Shown: piece after piece, positions 34,303 through 43,083 of the stretch | Layout of the letters: each line of letters starts with the position of its first letter | How positions within the stretch are numbered: position 1 is the first letter of the stretch | Source of the DNA: Brachybacterium fresconis | GTDB lineage: Bacteria > Actinomycetota > Actinomycetes > Actinomycetales > Dermabacteraceae | Assembly (NCBI RefSeq): GCF_017876515.1 | Contig: NZ_JAGIOC010000001.1 | Coordinates: 4,278,001-4,342,000, forward strand | Length of the DNA stretch: 64,000 bases | Direction of reading: 5' to 3' | The notes under the pieces: model-generated | Told to the model about the DNA's origin: nothing | What the model saw: the letters and a program-made list of their open reading frames with translations, nothing else | Database searches by the model: none | Program-made: the position numbers and the translations under genes

Positions 34303-34983
34303 ATGGTTCTCCCGCCGCAGGCCGACATCCGCGTGCTGATCGTCGACGACCAGTCGATGATCCGCGGCGGCTTCGAAGCGCTGCTGGACGCCCAGGACGG
34401 GATCGACGTGGTCGGCACCGCGGCCGACGGGGCCGGGGTCACGGAGATCGTGCGACGTCTGCGCCCCGACGTGGTGCTCATGGACATCCGCATGCCGCAG
34501 GTGGGCGGTCTCGAGGCGACGGAGGCGGTTCTGGCGATGCCCGGCACACCTCCGAGGATCATCATGCTGACCACCTTCGATGCCGATGAGTACGTGTTCG
34601 CCGCCCTGCGCGCCGGGGCGAGCGGCTTCCTGCTCAAGGATTCCACACCTCAGGAGCTGATCCAGGCCGTGCGGGTGGTCGCCGGCGGGGACGCGCTGCT
34701 GGCCCCGCGGGTGACCCGCGCCCTGATCTCCGACTTCGTCGCCCGTCCCGAGCGGTCACGACGACCCGACGCCTACCTGAGCGCGCTGACCGATCGCGAG
34801 CTGGAAGTGCTGCGCCTGGTGGCTCAGGGCCTGGCGAACCGGGAGATCGCCGCAGAGCTGGTGATGGCCGAGCAGACCGTGAAATCCCATGTCTCCCGCA
34901 TGCTCACCAAGCTGTCGCTGCGCGACCGCACCCAGCTGGTGGTGGCCGCCTACGAATCGGGTCTGGTGCGCGCCGGGCAGTGA
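34303..34983 (+). CDS. LuxR/NarL-family response regulator
   Basis: A 226-residue regulator with a receiver domain (acidic pair IVDDQ, phospho-acceptor Asp 61 in VLMDIRMP, LKDSTP) and a C-terminal LuxR helix-turn-helix (LTDRELEVLRLVAQGLANREIAAEL, given in part; VKSHVSRMLTKL). Partner of the divergent kinase. The ATG at 34303 is six bases after TACGGT (34291-34296), i.e. leaderless, and the promoters of both partners are squeezed into 38 bp, so autoregulation there would affect both. Confidence 0.94.
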   Translation: MVLPPQADIRVLIVDDQSMIRGGFEALLDAQDGIDVVGTAADGAGVTEIVRRLRPDVVLMDIRMPQVGGLEATEAVLAMPGTPPRIIMLTTFDADEYVFAALRAGASGFLLKDSTPQELIQAVRVVAGGDALLAPRVTRALISDFVARPERSRRPDAYLSALTDRELEVLRLVAQGLANREIAAELVMAEQTVKSHVSRMLTKLSLRDRTQLVVAAYESGLVRAGQ

Positions 34984-35000
34984 GCCGTGGCGAGCTCGCG

Positions 35001-35050
35001 CTCAGCCGCCCTCAACCGCCCTCAACCGCTTTCAACCGCTTTCAACCGCT
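35001..35050. repeat. Tandem repeat, 5 copies of a 10-bp unit over a stop codon
   Basis: Five 10-base units, CTCAGCCGCC, CTCAACCGCC, CTCAACCGCT, TTCAACCGCT, TTCAACCGCT, fill the gap between a convergent response-regulator gene and an ABC exporter gene and include the exporter's stop codon. Read on the minus strand the unit is AGCGGTTGAA, so it shares AGCGG and TGA with the repeat at 19591-19664. Confidence 0.93.
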
Positions 35051-36877
35051 CCATGCTTCCCACAGCCGGGCGTAGTCACCGCCGCGGGCCACCAGCTGGT
35101 CGTGGGTGCCCTCCTCGACCACGCGACCGTCGGCCATCACCAGGATGCGGTCGGCGATCATCGCCTGCGAGAGCCGATGGGCGACGATGATCGTGGTGCG
35201 GCCGCGGGCGACCTCGAGCGCGGCCCGCTCGAGCACGCGGGCGCCGGAGGAGCCCTCGTCGGCGGTGGCCTCGTCGAGGATCAGCACCGCCGGGTCCCGC
35301 AGCGCGATGCGGGCGAGCGCCAGCTGCTGGGACTGCTCGGCGGTGAGCCGTTCGCCCTTCTCCCCGACCTCGGTGTCCAGACCGCGCGGGAGGCGCTCGG
35401 CCCAGGCCGCGGCGTCGACCCGGCGCAGTGCCGCCCACAGCTGATCGTCGGTGGCCAGGGGCCCGGCCAGGAGCAGGTCCTCGCGCAGGGTGCCGCGGAA
35501 GACGTGGACGTCCTGGCTGACGATCGAGGCGTGCGCCCGGATCGCCTCGATGTCCGCCGCCGCGAGGTCGACGTCGCCGTGCAGCACCCGCCCGTGGCGG
35601 GGCAGCAGGGTCCCGGCGAGGATCGCGGCGAGCGTCGACTTGCCGGCACCCGAGGCCCCCACCAGGGAGACCACCTCGCCCGCGGCGATGTCCAGGTCCA
35701 ACGGCTCCAGCACGGTCCGCTCCACGCCGTCCGCGTCGGTGCCGTAGGCGTGGGAGACGCCCGCCAGGCGGATCGAGGCATCTGCGGGACGCCCGTCGCC
35801 GGGGGAGGCCGCCGGGTCGATCCAGGTGATCACCCCGACCATGCGGGAGACGCTGGCGACCGCCGACTGCACCTCGTCGAGGTTGAAGATGACCGCCATC
35901 ATCGGCCAGAACAGGCTGACCAGATAGATGCCCGCCGCGGTGACCACGCCGATCGGCGCGCCGGCCACGTGCACCATCACGAAGCCGAGCACCAGCACCA
36001 GCGCCAGCGCCAGGTTCTCGGGGATGTTGATCAGCCCGACGAGGCGACCCACCAGGTACATCACCCGCATGTTCAGCACCGAGGCGGTCTCCGAGAGGAC
36101 CGCGACGTGCCGGGTCTCGCGCCGCTCGATGCCATAGGCGTGGACGGTGGGGATGCCGTGGATCGCCGACAGCAGGCCCTGGGCGCGCGCCCCCATCGCG
36201 ATCCGCTCGCGGCGGTACAGGGGCGCCGTGCGGCGCAGGTACCAGACGGTCGCGATCACGTACAGCGGCACCACGGCGCCCACCAGGATCAGCAGCCACG
36301 GCGACAGCGTCGCCATCCCGATCATCGTCACCAGGACGTAGAAGCCCATCTGGATCAGCGAGGGCACCAGGTTGTTCACCGCCCGGGCGGCCACGTCCAC
36401 GTCGTCGGCCACGCGCGAGAGGGCGTCACCGATGCCGGTGCGCTCCATGGTCTGCGCGGGCAGGTCCAGGGCGCGGTCGATGACGTCCTCGCGCATGCCC
36501 GCCAGGATCCGCTGGCCGAGGGCGGAGACCATCGACCAGCCGGCCGCGGCGAGCACCGCCTGCACGAGGCCGACGCCCAGGATCTGACCGCCCAGCCGCC
36601 ACGCGTCCGCGGCGGTGCCGCCGCCGGAGGCCACCACGTCGACCGCCGCTCCGATCAGCCGGGGCAGGATCGCCGCCGCGACCGCACCGCCGATGGTGAC
36701 CAGCGCGGTCGCCGTCGCGGCGACCCAGTGCTCGCGGAGCTTGCCGGCCATGAAGCGGAGGCTGGGGCCGGCGCCGGCGATGGGCAGCAGCTGGGCGTGC
36801 TCGGCGAGCTGGCGCCGAGCGGTGGCGTCCTCGCCGAGGACGTCCTCGAGCGGCCGCTTCCAGTCGAGATCGCTCAT
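35042..36877 (-). CDS. ABC exporter subunit with intact Walker A/B but degenerate signature (heterodimer half)
   Basis: A 611-residue fused permease-ATPase. The nucleotide-binding domain keeps Walker A (GASGAGKST), Walker B with catalytic Glu (LILDEAT) and H-loop (VAHRLSQ), but the ABC signature LSGGQ reads LTAEQ. The partner encoded just upstream has an intact LSGGQ and a destroyed Walker A, so only one composite ATP site can form. Stop and start of the two genes overlap (ATGA). The substrate is unknown; heterodimeric exporters of this sort often move drugs, peptides or siderophores. Its last codons run into the decamer repeat. Confidence 0.9.
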   Translation of the reverse strand: MSDLDWKRPLEDVLGEDATARRQLAEHAQLLPIAGAGPSLRFMAGKLREHWVAATATALVTIGGAVAAAILPRLIGAAVDVVASGGGTAADAWRLGGQILGVGLVQAVLAAAGWSMVSALGQRILAGMREDVIDRALDLPAQTMERTGIGDALSRVADDVDVAARAVNNLVPSLIQMGFYVLVTMIGMATLSPWLLILVGAVVPLYVIATVWYLRRTAPLYRRERIAMGARAQGLLSAIHGIPTVHAYGIERRETRHVAVLSETASVLNMRVMYLVGRLVGLINIPENLALALVLVLGFVMVHVAGAPIGVVTAAGIYLVSLFWPMMAVIFNLDEVQSAVASVSRMVGVITWIDPAASPGDGRPADASIRLAGVSHAYGTDADGVERTVLEPLDLDIAAGEVVSLVGASGAGKSTLAAILAGTLLPRHGRVLHGDVDLAAADIEAIRAHASIVSQDVHVFRGTLREDLLLAGPLATDDQLWAALRRVDAAAWAERLPRGLDTEVGEKGERLTAEQSQQLALARIALRDPAVLILDEATADEGSSGARVLERAALEVARGRTTIIVAHRLSQAMIADRILVMADGRVVEEGTHDQLVARGGDYARLWEAWSG

Positions 36878-38676
36878 CGCTGCACCATCTCCCGGTAGTC
36901 GCCGTGCTCCATGAGGTCCAGATGGCTGCCCTCGGCGACGATCCGACTCCCGCGCAGATGCACGACGTGGCCGGCGGCCCGCAGCAGGGCGGGGGAGCGG
37001 GTGATCACGAGGGTCGCCCGGTCGGTGCGGCTCCGGGCCGCGACCAGCGCCTCGGCGATGTGCTGCTCGGTCACCGCGTCCACGGCGGTGGTCGGGTCCT
37101 GCAGCACCAGCACCGGGGTGTCCGCCGCGACGGCGCGGGCCAGCGCGATGCGCTGCCGCTGGCCGCCGGAGAGGTTGGAGCCTCGATCCAGGATGCGCGA
37201 GTCGTAGCCCTCGGGCAGGATCCGCAGCATGTCCTCCGCGCCCGCGGCGCGCAGGGCGGCATCCGCCCAGCCGTCGTCGCTGCCGTCGGTCGCCGTGCCG
37301 TCGGGGACCCGGGTGGCCAGCTGCTCGCGCAGGGTGCCGTCGAAGAGATCCACCACGTGCGGCTCGACCAGCAGGTCGGAGCGCAGACCCGCGCGCTCGG
37401 CCGGGGAGATCGCGGTCTCGCCCACGCGGGCACCGGCGTCGATCCGCCCGCTGACGGCGTCGACGATAGCATCGCCGTCGCGCACGTCCGAGCAGGCCAC
37501 AGCGACGAAGGCGCCGTCGGGCACGCTCAGGTCGTAGACGGGCAGGTGCAGGCCGCCGGCCCCGCTCCGACGCTGCTGGGCGGCACCGGCCCCGTCGCCG
37601 CGATCATCGCGCGCGGTGGACAGCGCGTCGAGGGTGAGTGCGGGGTCGTCCACCCCGCGCCCGAGGTCGGCGAACAGGTCGCGCACGCGCCGGGCCGAGG
37701 TGGACATGCTCGCCCACCACACGGGCATGTTCGCCAGACCCTGCAGCGAGCCCATCACCTGACGGGCGACGCCGACCACGGCGATCAGCGCCCCGATGCC
37801 GAGCTCGCCCTGCAGCCCGCGGATCGTCGCGATCAGCACTACGGCGGCGAGCATCGCCCCGGTCACCAGCGTGGTCAGGCCCGAGGAGATGCCGGAGTAG
37901 CGGGCGTTGACCAGCGCCGCCTCGAGAGCCACCCGCGAGCGACGGCGGTAGAGGGCGCGGGCCCGGGTCTGCACCCCGAGCCCCTGCAGCACGCGCAGCC
38001 CGTGCACCAGGTCGGTGGCGGTGGCGGCGGCCTCGGCGGCCTCGCTCTGCTGGTCGTCGTAGCGCCGGGACAGGGTGGGGGTGATCACCCGGACCACGAG
38101 CACCATCACCGCGATGCCGATCCCCATCGCGGCCCCTAGCGAGAGGTCCTGCCACGCCATCCAGACCGTCGCGCCCACGATCACCAGGCCCGAGGGGACC
38201 ACCCACGGCATCATGTCCAGCACGTCGGAGGCCTTGTCGGCGTCGGAGGTGGCGATCGACAGCACCTCGCCGGCCGGCCTGCGGATCCGGCGCGAGCGGG
38301 GGTCGAGCACGGCACCGGTGAGACCGACCCGCAGCCGGTGGCGCTGATACATGCAGGCCTTCTGGCTCTCGACGAAGGTGTAGATCCACAGCAGCATCCC
38401 CACCAGGCGCATCCCGATGAGGATCGCCGCACCGATCAGCGTGACCGCGAGGTCCCCGGCGACGATCCCGCGGTCGATGATGATGCCCAGCAGGATCGGC
38501 AGGGCCATCTCGGCGGCCTCGGAGACCACCGCCAGGGGCAGCACGATCGCGAGCATCCGCGGGTGACCGCGCAGGATCGAGGCCAGCACCCCGCGGCGCT
38601 TCGCGGCGGAGGTGCTGGGCTCGGGGGCAGGGGCGGCTGCCGTGGATTCCTCCACGAGCATCGAGGTGTCGGACAC
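36874..38676 (-). CDS. ABC exporter subunit with catalytically dead ATPase site (heterodimer half)
   Basis: A 600-residue fused permease-ATPase. Six membrane segments are followed by an ATPase domain whose signature LSGGQRQRIALARAV is intact but whose Walker A is lost (ACSDVRDGDAI where GxxGxGKS/T should be), Walker B is altered (LVLQDPT) and the H-loop His is missing (LVITRSP). It can therefore supply only the signature half of a composite site to its partner. The GTG at 38676 has GGAT seven bases upstream; ATG at 38661 is an alternative start. A 15-bp palindrome lies over the start region. Confidence 0.88.
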   Translation of the reverse strand: MSDTSMLVEESTAAAPAPEPSTSAAKRRGVLASILRGHPRMLAIVLPLAVVSEAAEMALPILLGIIIDRGIVAGDLAVTLIGAAILIGMRLVGMLLWIYTFVESQKACMYQRHRLRVGLTGAVLDPRSRRIRRPAGEVLSIATSDADKASDVLDMMPWVVPSGLVIVGATVWMAWQDLSLGAAMGIGIAVMVLVVRVITPTLSRRYDDQQSEAAEAAATATDLVHGLRVLQGLGVQTRARALYRRRSRVALEAALVNARYSGISSGLTTLVTGAMLAAVVLIATIRGLQGELGIGALIAVVGVARQVMGSLQGLANMPVWWASMSTSARRVRDLFADLGRGVDDPALTLDALSTARDDRGDGAGAAQQRRSGAGGLHLPVYDLSVPDGAFVAVACSDVRDGDAIVDAVSGRIDAGARVGETAISPAERAGLRSDLLVEPHVVDLFDGTLREQLATRVPDGTATDGSDDGWADAALRAAGAEDMLRILPEGYDSRILDRGSNLSGGQRQRIALARAVAADTPVLVLQDPTTAVDAVTEQHIAEALVAARSRTDRATLVITRSPALLRAAGHVVHLRGSRIVAEGSHLDLMEHGDYREMVQR

Positions 38677-38678
38677 CT
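38664..38678. promoter_or_regulatory. 15-bp palindrome over the start of the ABC exporter operon
   Basis: AGGTGTC-G-GACACCT is a perfect 7-1-7 palindrome covering the proposed GTG start. It has the form of a dimeric repressor operator. No regulator gene is adjacent, and chance or codon effects cannot be excluded. Confidence 0.35.
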
Positions 38679-38789
38679 GATAGATCCAACCCCGGCGCGA
38701 GCTCCGGTGCAACGTGTTTTGCTCCCCGATCCGCACGCGGCGTGCGGGTGAGAGGATGAAGGGACCGATCCCCGAGCCCAGGAGCTGCC

Positions 38790-39410
38790 ATGAGCGCGCG
38801 TCCCGTCGAGCTGTTCGTCGACCCCGTCTGCCCCTATGCCTGGATGGCGAGCCGCTGGCTGCTGCACGCCGCGGCCGTCCGCGACATCGCCCCGACCTTC
38901 TCGGTGATGTCCCTGTCCGTGCTCAACGAGGGCCGCGAGGTCGACGCGGGCTACCGCCGGATGCTGGACGACTCCTGGGGCCCGGCGCGGCTGGCGATCG
39001 CCATCCACCGCCGCGAGGGCGCAGAGGCCTTCTCCCGCTGGTACACCGCGTGGGGCGAGCGCTACCACGTGGGTGATCAGCAGGATGACCGTCGGGCCGT
39101 CGCCGTCGCCGCCCTCGAGGCCGTCGAGCTGCCCGCCGAGCTGATCGGGGCCTACGAGCCCGTCGCCGGCGACCACATCGACGAGGCGCTGCGCGCCTCC
39201 CATCACGGAGCGATCTCCCGCGTCGGCGAGGACGTCGGAACCCCCGTCATCTCCTTCGGCGAGGGCACCGCGTACTTCGGCCCCGTCGTCTCCCCGGCTC
39301 CGCGGGGCGAGGAGGCCGGGCTGCTGCTCGATGCGCTGAGGACCATGTCCGGGATCGACGGCTTCTACGAGCTCAAGCGCACCCGCACCGGCGGCGTCGA
39401 CTTCCGCTGA
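38790..39410 (+). CDS. DsbA-family protein of the mycothiol-dependent Rv2466c group
   Basis: A 206-residue thioredoxin-fold protein with active site DPVCPYAWMASRWL: the first Cys is present (residue about 14) and the CxxC partner is Ala. Rv2466c has CPWC and works with mycothiol as a nitroreductase/reductase; many relatives keep only the first Cys, compatible with a monothiol mechanism using mycothiol. The neighbours rpiB and nei are those of Rv2466c in M. tuberculosis, and mshA-mshB lie 13 kb away. ATG at 38790 has GGAG nine bases upstream. Confidence 0.87.
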   Translation: MSARPVELFVDPVCPYAWMASRWLLHAAAVRDIAPTFSVMSLSVLNEGREVDAGYRRMLDDSWGPARLAIAIHRREGAEAFSRWYTAWGERYHVGDQQDDRRAVAVAALEAVELPAELIGAYEPVAGDHIDEALRASHHGAISRVGEDVGTPVISFGEGTAYFGPVVSPAPRGEEAGLLLDALRTMSGIDGFYELKRTRTGGVDFR

Positions 39411-39474
39411 GCGCTCGCCGCCGCTCGGTTCCTCCACCCTCCCCGCTCGCCCCACAGAAAGAGACATCCCTGAC

Positions 39475-39957
39475 ATGCGCGTGTACATCGGCACCGACCA
39501 CGCCGGCTTCGAGCTGAAGAACCGCCTGGTCACGGCATTGCAGAACAAGGGCCACGAGGTCACCGACCACGGTGCCCACAACTATGACGCCCTCGACGAC
39601 TACCCGCCGTTCTGCACCGATGTGGGCGAGGCCGTGGTGGCCTCCCCGGGCTCCTTCGGCGTGGTGATCGGCGGCTCCGGCAACGGCGAGCAGATCGCGG
39701 CGAACAAGGTGACGGGCGTGCGCGCCGCCCTGGTGTGGAACGAGGACACCGCTCGCCTCGCCCGCCGGCACAACGACGCCAACGTGATCTCCGTCGGCGC
39801 CCGCCAGCACTCCGAGGACGAGCTGGAGAACCTCATCGACCTGTTCCTGGCCGAGCCCTTCACCGGCGAGGAGCGCCACCAGCGCCGAATCGACCTGATG
39901 GCGCGATATGAGCAGACCGGCGGCTACGGCGACCCCGCCTCGCCCACCGCGCCGTAA
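39475..39957 (+). CDS. rpiB: Ribose-5-phosphate isomerase B
   Basis: A 160-residue RpiB: GTDHAGFELK (5-16), then DYPPFCTDVGEAV with the active-site Cys, the phosphate-binding loop GVVIGGSGNGEQIAANK and the HNDANVISVGAR motif. It interconverts ribose 5-phosphate and ribulose 5-phosphate in the pentose phosphate pathway. The stop codon overlaps the start of the glycosylase gene (TAATG), so the two are coupled. Confidence 0.95.
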   Translation: MRVYIGTDHAGFELKNRLVTALQNKGHEVTDHGAHNYDALDDYPPFCTDVGEAVVASPGSFGVVIGGSGNGEQIAANKVTGVRAALVWNEDTARLARRHNDANVISVGARQHSEDELENLIDLFLAEPFTGEERHQRRIDLMARYEQTGGYGDPASPTAP

Positions 39958-41003
39958 TGCCCGAGGGTCATACCGTCCACCGGCTCGCCGCGGCCTTCGA
40001 ACGCGGCTTCGGCGGACAGCGGGTGGCCACCTCGAGCCCTCAGGGCCGCTTCTCCGACGCCGCCGCGCTGGAGGGGATGGTGCTGCTGGGCGCCGAGGCG
40101 GTCGGCAAGCATCTCTTCCTGCAGCTCGCCCCGTCGGCCGACGTCGATCCCGGCTCCCCGGTGGTGCGGCACGTCCACATCCACCTCGGCCTGTACGGCT
40201 CCTGGACCTTCGCCGGCGATCCCGGCTTCGCCGAAGCGCATGCGATCGGGGCCCCGCGCCTGCGCGTGGGCGAGACGGAGGAATCCCTGGCGACCGACGA
40301 GGCGGTCGGCACCGCGCACTGGCGCCGTCTGGTGCCGCGGCCGACGGTGCGACTGCGGATCGCCGGGCCGTGCGGGCTGGCCGACCTGACCGGGCCCGCC
40401 ACCTGCGAGGTGCTCGACGCCCCCGGCCGCCAGGCGGTGCTGGACCGGCTGGGCCCGGACCCGCTGCGCCCCGACCCGGACGGGACCGGGCGACGACGCT
40501 TCGTCGACCGGGTGCGGCGCTCCCGCACCGCGATCGGCGTGCAGCTGATGAACCAGCAGGTGATCGCCGGGATCGGGAACATCTACCGGGCCGAAGCCCT
40601 GTTCCGCGCCCGGCTGGACCCTTTCGTGCCCGGCGTCGACCTCAGCAGGCCCCTGCTGGAGGACCTGTGGGAGGACCTGGTCGCGCTGCTGGCCTACGGC
40701 GCCCGCACCGGACGGATCGTGACCACCGAGCCCGAGCACCGCGACCTCGAGGCGCGGATCATCGAGCGCTCCCGCGGCACCCGCCAGAACGGCGACGGGG
40801 ATGCCGACGTCGTCCCGCGGGAGAAGTCCTTCTACGTCTACCACCGCCAGAGCCTGCCCTGCCGTCTCTGCGGCGCCGCCGTGCGCTCGCAGGACCTGGC
40901 CGCCCGCGCCGTGTTCTGGTGCCCCGCCTGCCAGCGGGTGCGCAGCCGACGGGCGAGCTGGACCCGCGAGCACCCCGCCGCCGCCTGGGCGCTGACCCCG
41001 TGA
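39957..41003 (+). CDS. Fpg/Nei-family DNA glycosylase (Nei2-like)
   Basis: A 348-residue base-excision enzyme. The mature N-terminus PEGHTVHR (Pro and Glu as catalytic residues) is of endonuclease VIII type, the helix-two-turn-helix is at QLMNQQVIAGIGNIYRAEALF in parts, and the C-terminal zinc finger has CRLC...CPAC. It removes oxidised pyrimidines or other lesions and nicks DNA. Translationally coupled to rpiB, as is Rv2464c in M. tuberculosis. Confidence 0.92.
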   Translation: MPEGHTVHRLAAAFERGFGGQRVATSSPQGRFSDAAALEGMVLLGAEAVGKHLFLQLAPSADVDPGSPVVRHVHIHLGLYGSWTFAGDPGFAEAHAIGAPRLRVGETEESLATDEAVGTAHWRRLVPRPTVRLRIAGPCGLADLTGPATCEVLDAPGRQAVLDRLGPDPLRPDPDGTGRRRFVDRVRRSRTAIGVQLMNQQVIAGIGNIYRAEALFRARLDPFVPGVDLSRPLLEDLWEDLVALLAYGARTGRIVTTEPEHRDLEARIIERSRGTRQNGDGDADVVPREKSFYVYHRQSLPCRLCGAAVRSQDLAARAVFWCPACQRVRSRRASWTREHPAAAWALTP

Positions 41004-41015
41004 GACCGTAGGACG

Positions 41016-42080
41016 ATGCGCACAGAGCCCGAGCCGCCGGCCGCCACCGCCTGCGGCCTGCTCGCCGTCGGCGACGGCCACGAGATCTTCTGGGAGGAGA
41101 GCGGCGCCGCCGACGGCGTGCCCGTGGTGTACCTCCATGGCGGCCCCGGCAGCCCGCTGACCCCCGGGTACCGCCGCAGCGTCCCGACGGATCGCAGCCG
41201 GCTCCTCGGCCTGTCCCAGCGCGGGGCCGGGCGCTCCGCCCCGTCGGCCGGGAGTCCCGGGGAGGTGGATCTCTCGGCGAACACCACGGCGCACCTGGTC
41301 GCCGACCTCGAACGGCTCCGCGAGCACCGGGGGATCGAGGCGTGGATCGTCCAGGGCGTCTCCTGGGGCAGCACCCTGGCACTCGCCTACGCCCAGGCGC
41401 ATCCCGAGCGGGTGCTCGGTGTGCTGCTGTTCGCCGTGACCAGCACCTCCCGTCGCGAGGTCGACTGGATCACCGAAGGGGTCGGAGCGCTGTATCCCGA
41501 GGCCTGGGACGCCTTCGCCCGCCTCGCCGAGGACCACGGCGGCTACGACCGCCACGACCGGTCGCCGGAGCGGCTGCGCCTGGTGGAGTCCTACCGGCGG
41601 ATGATCACCTCCGGAGATCGGGACCTGGAGGACGCCGCCGTACGGGTCTGGATGACCTGGGAGGACGCGCACATCGGCATCGGCGGCGGAGGCCCCTCCG
41701 GCCCGCACGCCGGAGCCGCAGGAGACCCGGTCACGGAGTACGAGCGGGGCGTCGCCCGACTGGTCACCCACTACTGGGCCCACGACGGCTTCGTCGCCGA
41801 CTGGGCCGCGCCGTGGGGCGCCGCGCCCGGCAGCGGGCTGCTCGGCGGGATGGATCGCCTCGCCGGGATCCCCGGGGCCCTGATCCACGGTCGGCGCGAC
41901 GTCTCCGGGCCGGCGCTGACCGCCTGGGAGCTGCATCGAGCCTGGCCGGGCAGCGAGCTGATGATCATCGAGGACGAGGGCCACGGCGGCCCGGCCATGG
42001 TCGAGGAATGGCGGAGATCGCTGGCGCGGATGGTCGACGCGGCCACCGCGTCCGATCGGTACCCTGACCCTCATGCCTGA
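41016..42080 (+). CDS. Proline iminopeptidase-like alpha/beta hydrolase (S33)
   Basis: A 354-residue alpha/beta hydrolase with HGGPGSP (oxyanion hole, about 43-49), SQRGAGRS in place of the usual DQRG, nucleophile elbow GVSWGS (Ser about 119), a helical cap, and the catalytic His in IEDEGHGG near the end, with Asp likely in GRRDV. This is the proline iminopeptidase (Pip) pattern. Substrate specificity is inferred. It follows the glycosylase gene by 12 bases and its end overlaps the next gene by eight bases. Confidence 0.85.
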   Translation: MRTEPEPPAATACGLLAVGDGHEIFWEESGAADGVPVVYLHGGPGSPLTPGYRRSVPTDRSRLLGLSQRGAGRSAPSAGSPGEVDLSANTTAHLVADLERLREHRGIEAWIVQGVSWGSTLALAYAQAHPERVLGVLLFAVTSTSRREVDWITEGVGALYPEAWDAFARLAEDHGGYDRHDRSPERLRLVESYRRMITSGDRDLEDAAVRVWMTWEDAHIGIGGGGPSGPHAGAAGDPVTEYERGVARLVTHYWAHDGFVADWAAPWGAAPGSGLLGGMDRLAGIPGALIHGRRDVSGPALTAWELHRAWPGSELMIIEDEGHGGPAMVEEWRRSLARMVDAATASDRYPDPHA

Positions 42081-42582
42081 GCCCGTGACCGACTCCGACG
42101 AGGTGCTGCGACGCGCCCCCGTCGCCGAGATCGACCCCCGCACCCTGTACCTGCTCGCCAAGCTCCGCCAGGACGTCTTCGCGCTCGAGCAGGGCGCCAC
42201 CGACCCGGATCTGGACGGGCGCGACCTCGACCCGACCACCACGCTGGTGTGGTTCGAGGTGCCCGGCGCGGAGGCCACGGCCGCGGGTCTTCAGCGCGAA
42301 CCCGCCGCCCACACGCGGGTGCTGCGCGAGGCCGACGGCACCGTGCGCATCGGCCGGGTCGCCGTGCGCGCGGCGGACCGCCGACGGGGCCTGGGCGGGC
42401 GCGTGATGCGGGCGAGCATCGATCTGGCCCGCGCGCTCGATGAGCAGGCGGAGATCCACGTCGACGCCCAGGCCTACCTCGAGCAGTGGTACCAGGGGCT
42501 CGGCTTCGAGACGGTGGGCGCGCCGTTCGACGAGGCCGGGATCGAGCACGTGCCGATGCTGCTGCGCCCCGGGCGAGGCTGA
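42073..42582 (+). CDS. GNAT family N-acetyltransferase (ElaA type)
   Basis: A 169-residue ElaA-like acyltransferase: LYLLAKLRQDVFALEQG at the start, acetyl-CoA loop RVAVRAADRRRGLGGRVM (about 95-112), and DAQAYLEQWYQGLGFETVG with the family's conserved end. The substrate is unknown. ATG at 42073 overlaps the hydrolase stop; a TACCCT seven bases upstream may also allow an independent leaderless transcript. Confidence 0.9.
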   Translation: MPEPVTDSDEVLRRAPVAEIDPRTLYLLAKLRQDVFALEQGATDPDLDGRDLDPTTTLVWFEVPGAEATAAGLQREPAAHTRVLREADGTVRIGRVAVRAADRRRGLGGRVMRASIDLARALDEQAEIHVDAQAYLEQWYQGLGFETVGAPFDEAGIEHVPMLLRPGRG

Positions 42583-42604
42583 GCGACCCTCCGGCGCCGG
42601 ATCC

Positions 42605-43036
42605 TCAGCCCTCGGCGGGCGGCGTCTGCTCGAGCAGGGCGATGATCTCCGTACGCTCGAAGTACCGCGCGGTCTCCAGGGCGCTCGGGGTCCCCCGGTG
42701 CGGGTCGGCGCCCGCGGCGAGCAGGGTGCGGGCGACCTCCACGGTGCCCTTGAAGGCGACCCCCGCCAGCGGGGACTGCCCGCGGTCATTGGCCAGGTCC
42801 ACGTCACCGCCGCGGGCGGCGAGCTCGCGCACCAGCTCCGAGTGCCCGTGATAGGCGGCGAGCATGAGCGCCGAGTTGCCGCCGCCGTCGCGCAGATTCA
42901 CCGGGGCGCCCTGGTCGACGAGCGACAGCAGGGTCGCCGCATCGCCGCTGCGAGCCGCCTCGAGCATCGTGGTCGCCAGCGCGATGACGGCCTCGTCCTC
43001 GGCGGCGGTGGGCTGGGGCTGGGTGTCCTCGTTCAC
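42605..43036 (-). CDS. Ankyrin repeat protein
   Basis: A 143-residue protein built of about three ankyrin repeats: GNSALMLAAYHGHSELVRELAARGGDVD (split, about 52-80) and GQSPLAGVAFKGTVEVARTLLAAGADP (split, 85-112), with partial repeats at the ends. It has no other domain and is presumably a protein-binding adaptor of unknown partner. The start is GTG at 43036, six bases after TAGCCT, again a leaderless pattern. It converges with the GNAT gene. Confidence 0.9.
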   Translation of the reverse strand: MNEDTQPQPTAAEDEAVIALATTMLEAARSGDAATLLSLVDQGAPVNLRDGGGNSALMLAAYHGHSELVRELAARGGDVDLANDRGQSPLAGVAFKGTVEVARTLLAAGADPHRGTPSALETARYFERTEIIALLEQTPPAEG

Positions 43037-43083
43037 CGCTCCAGGCTACGGCGTCCCGGAGCGCCGTGCACTCGTGGGACACC

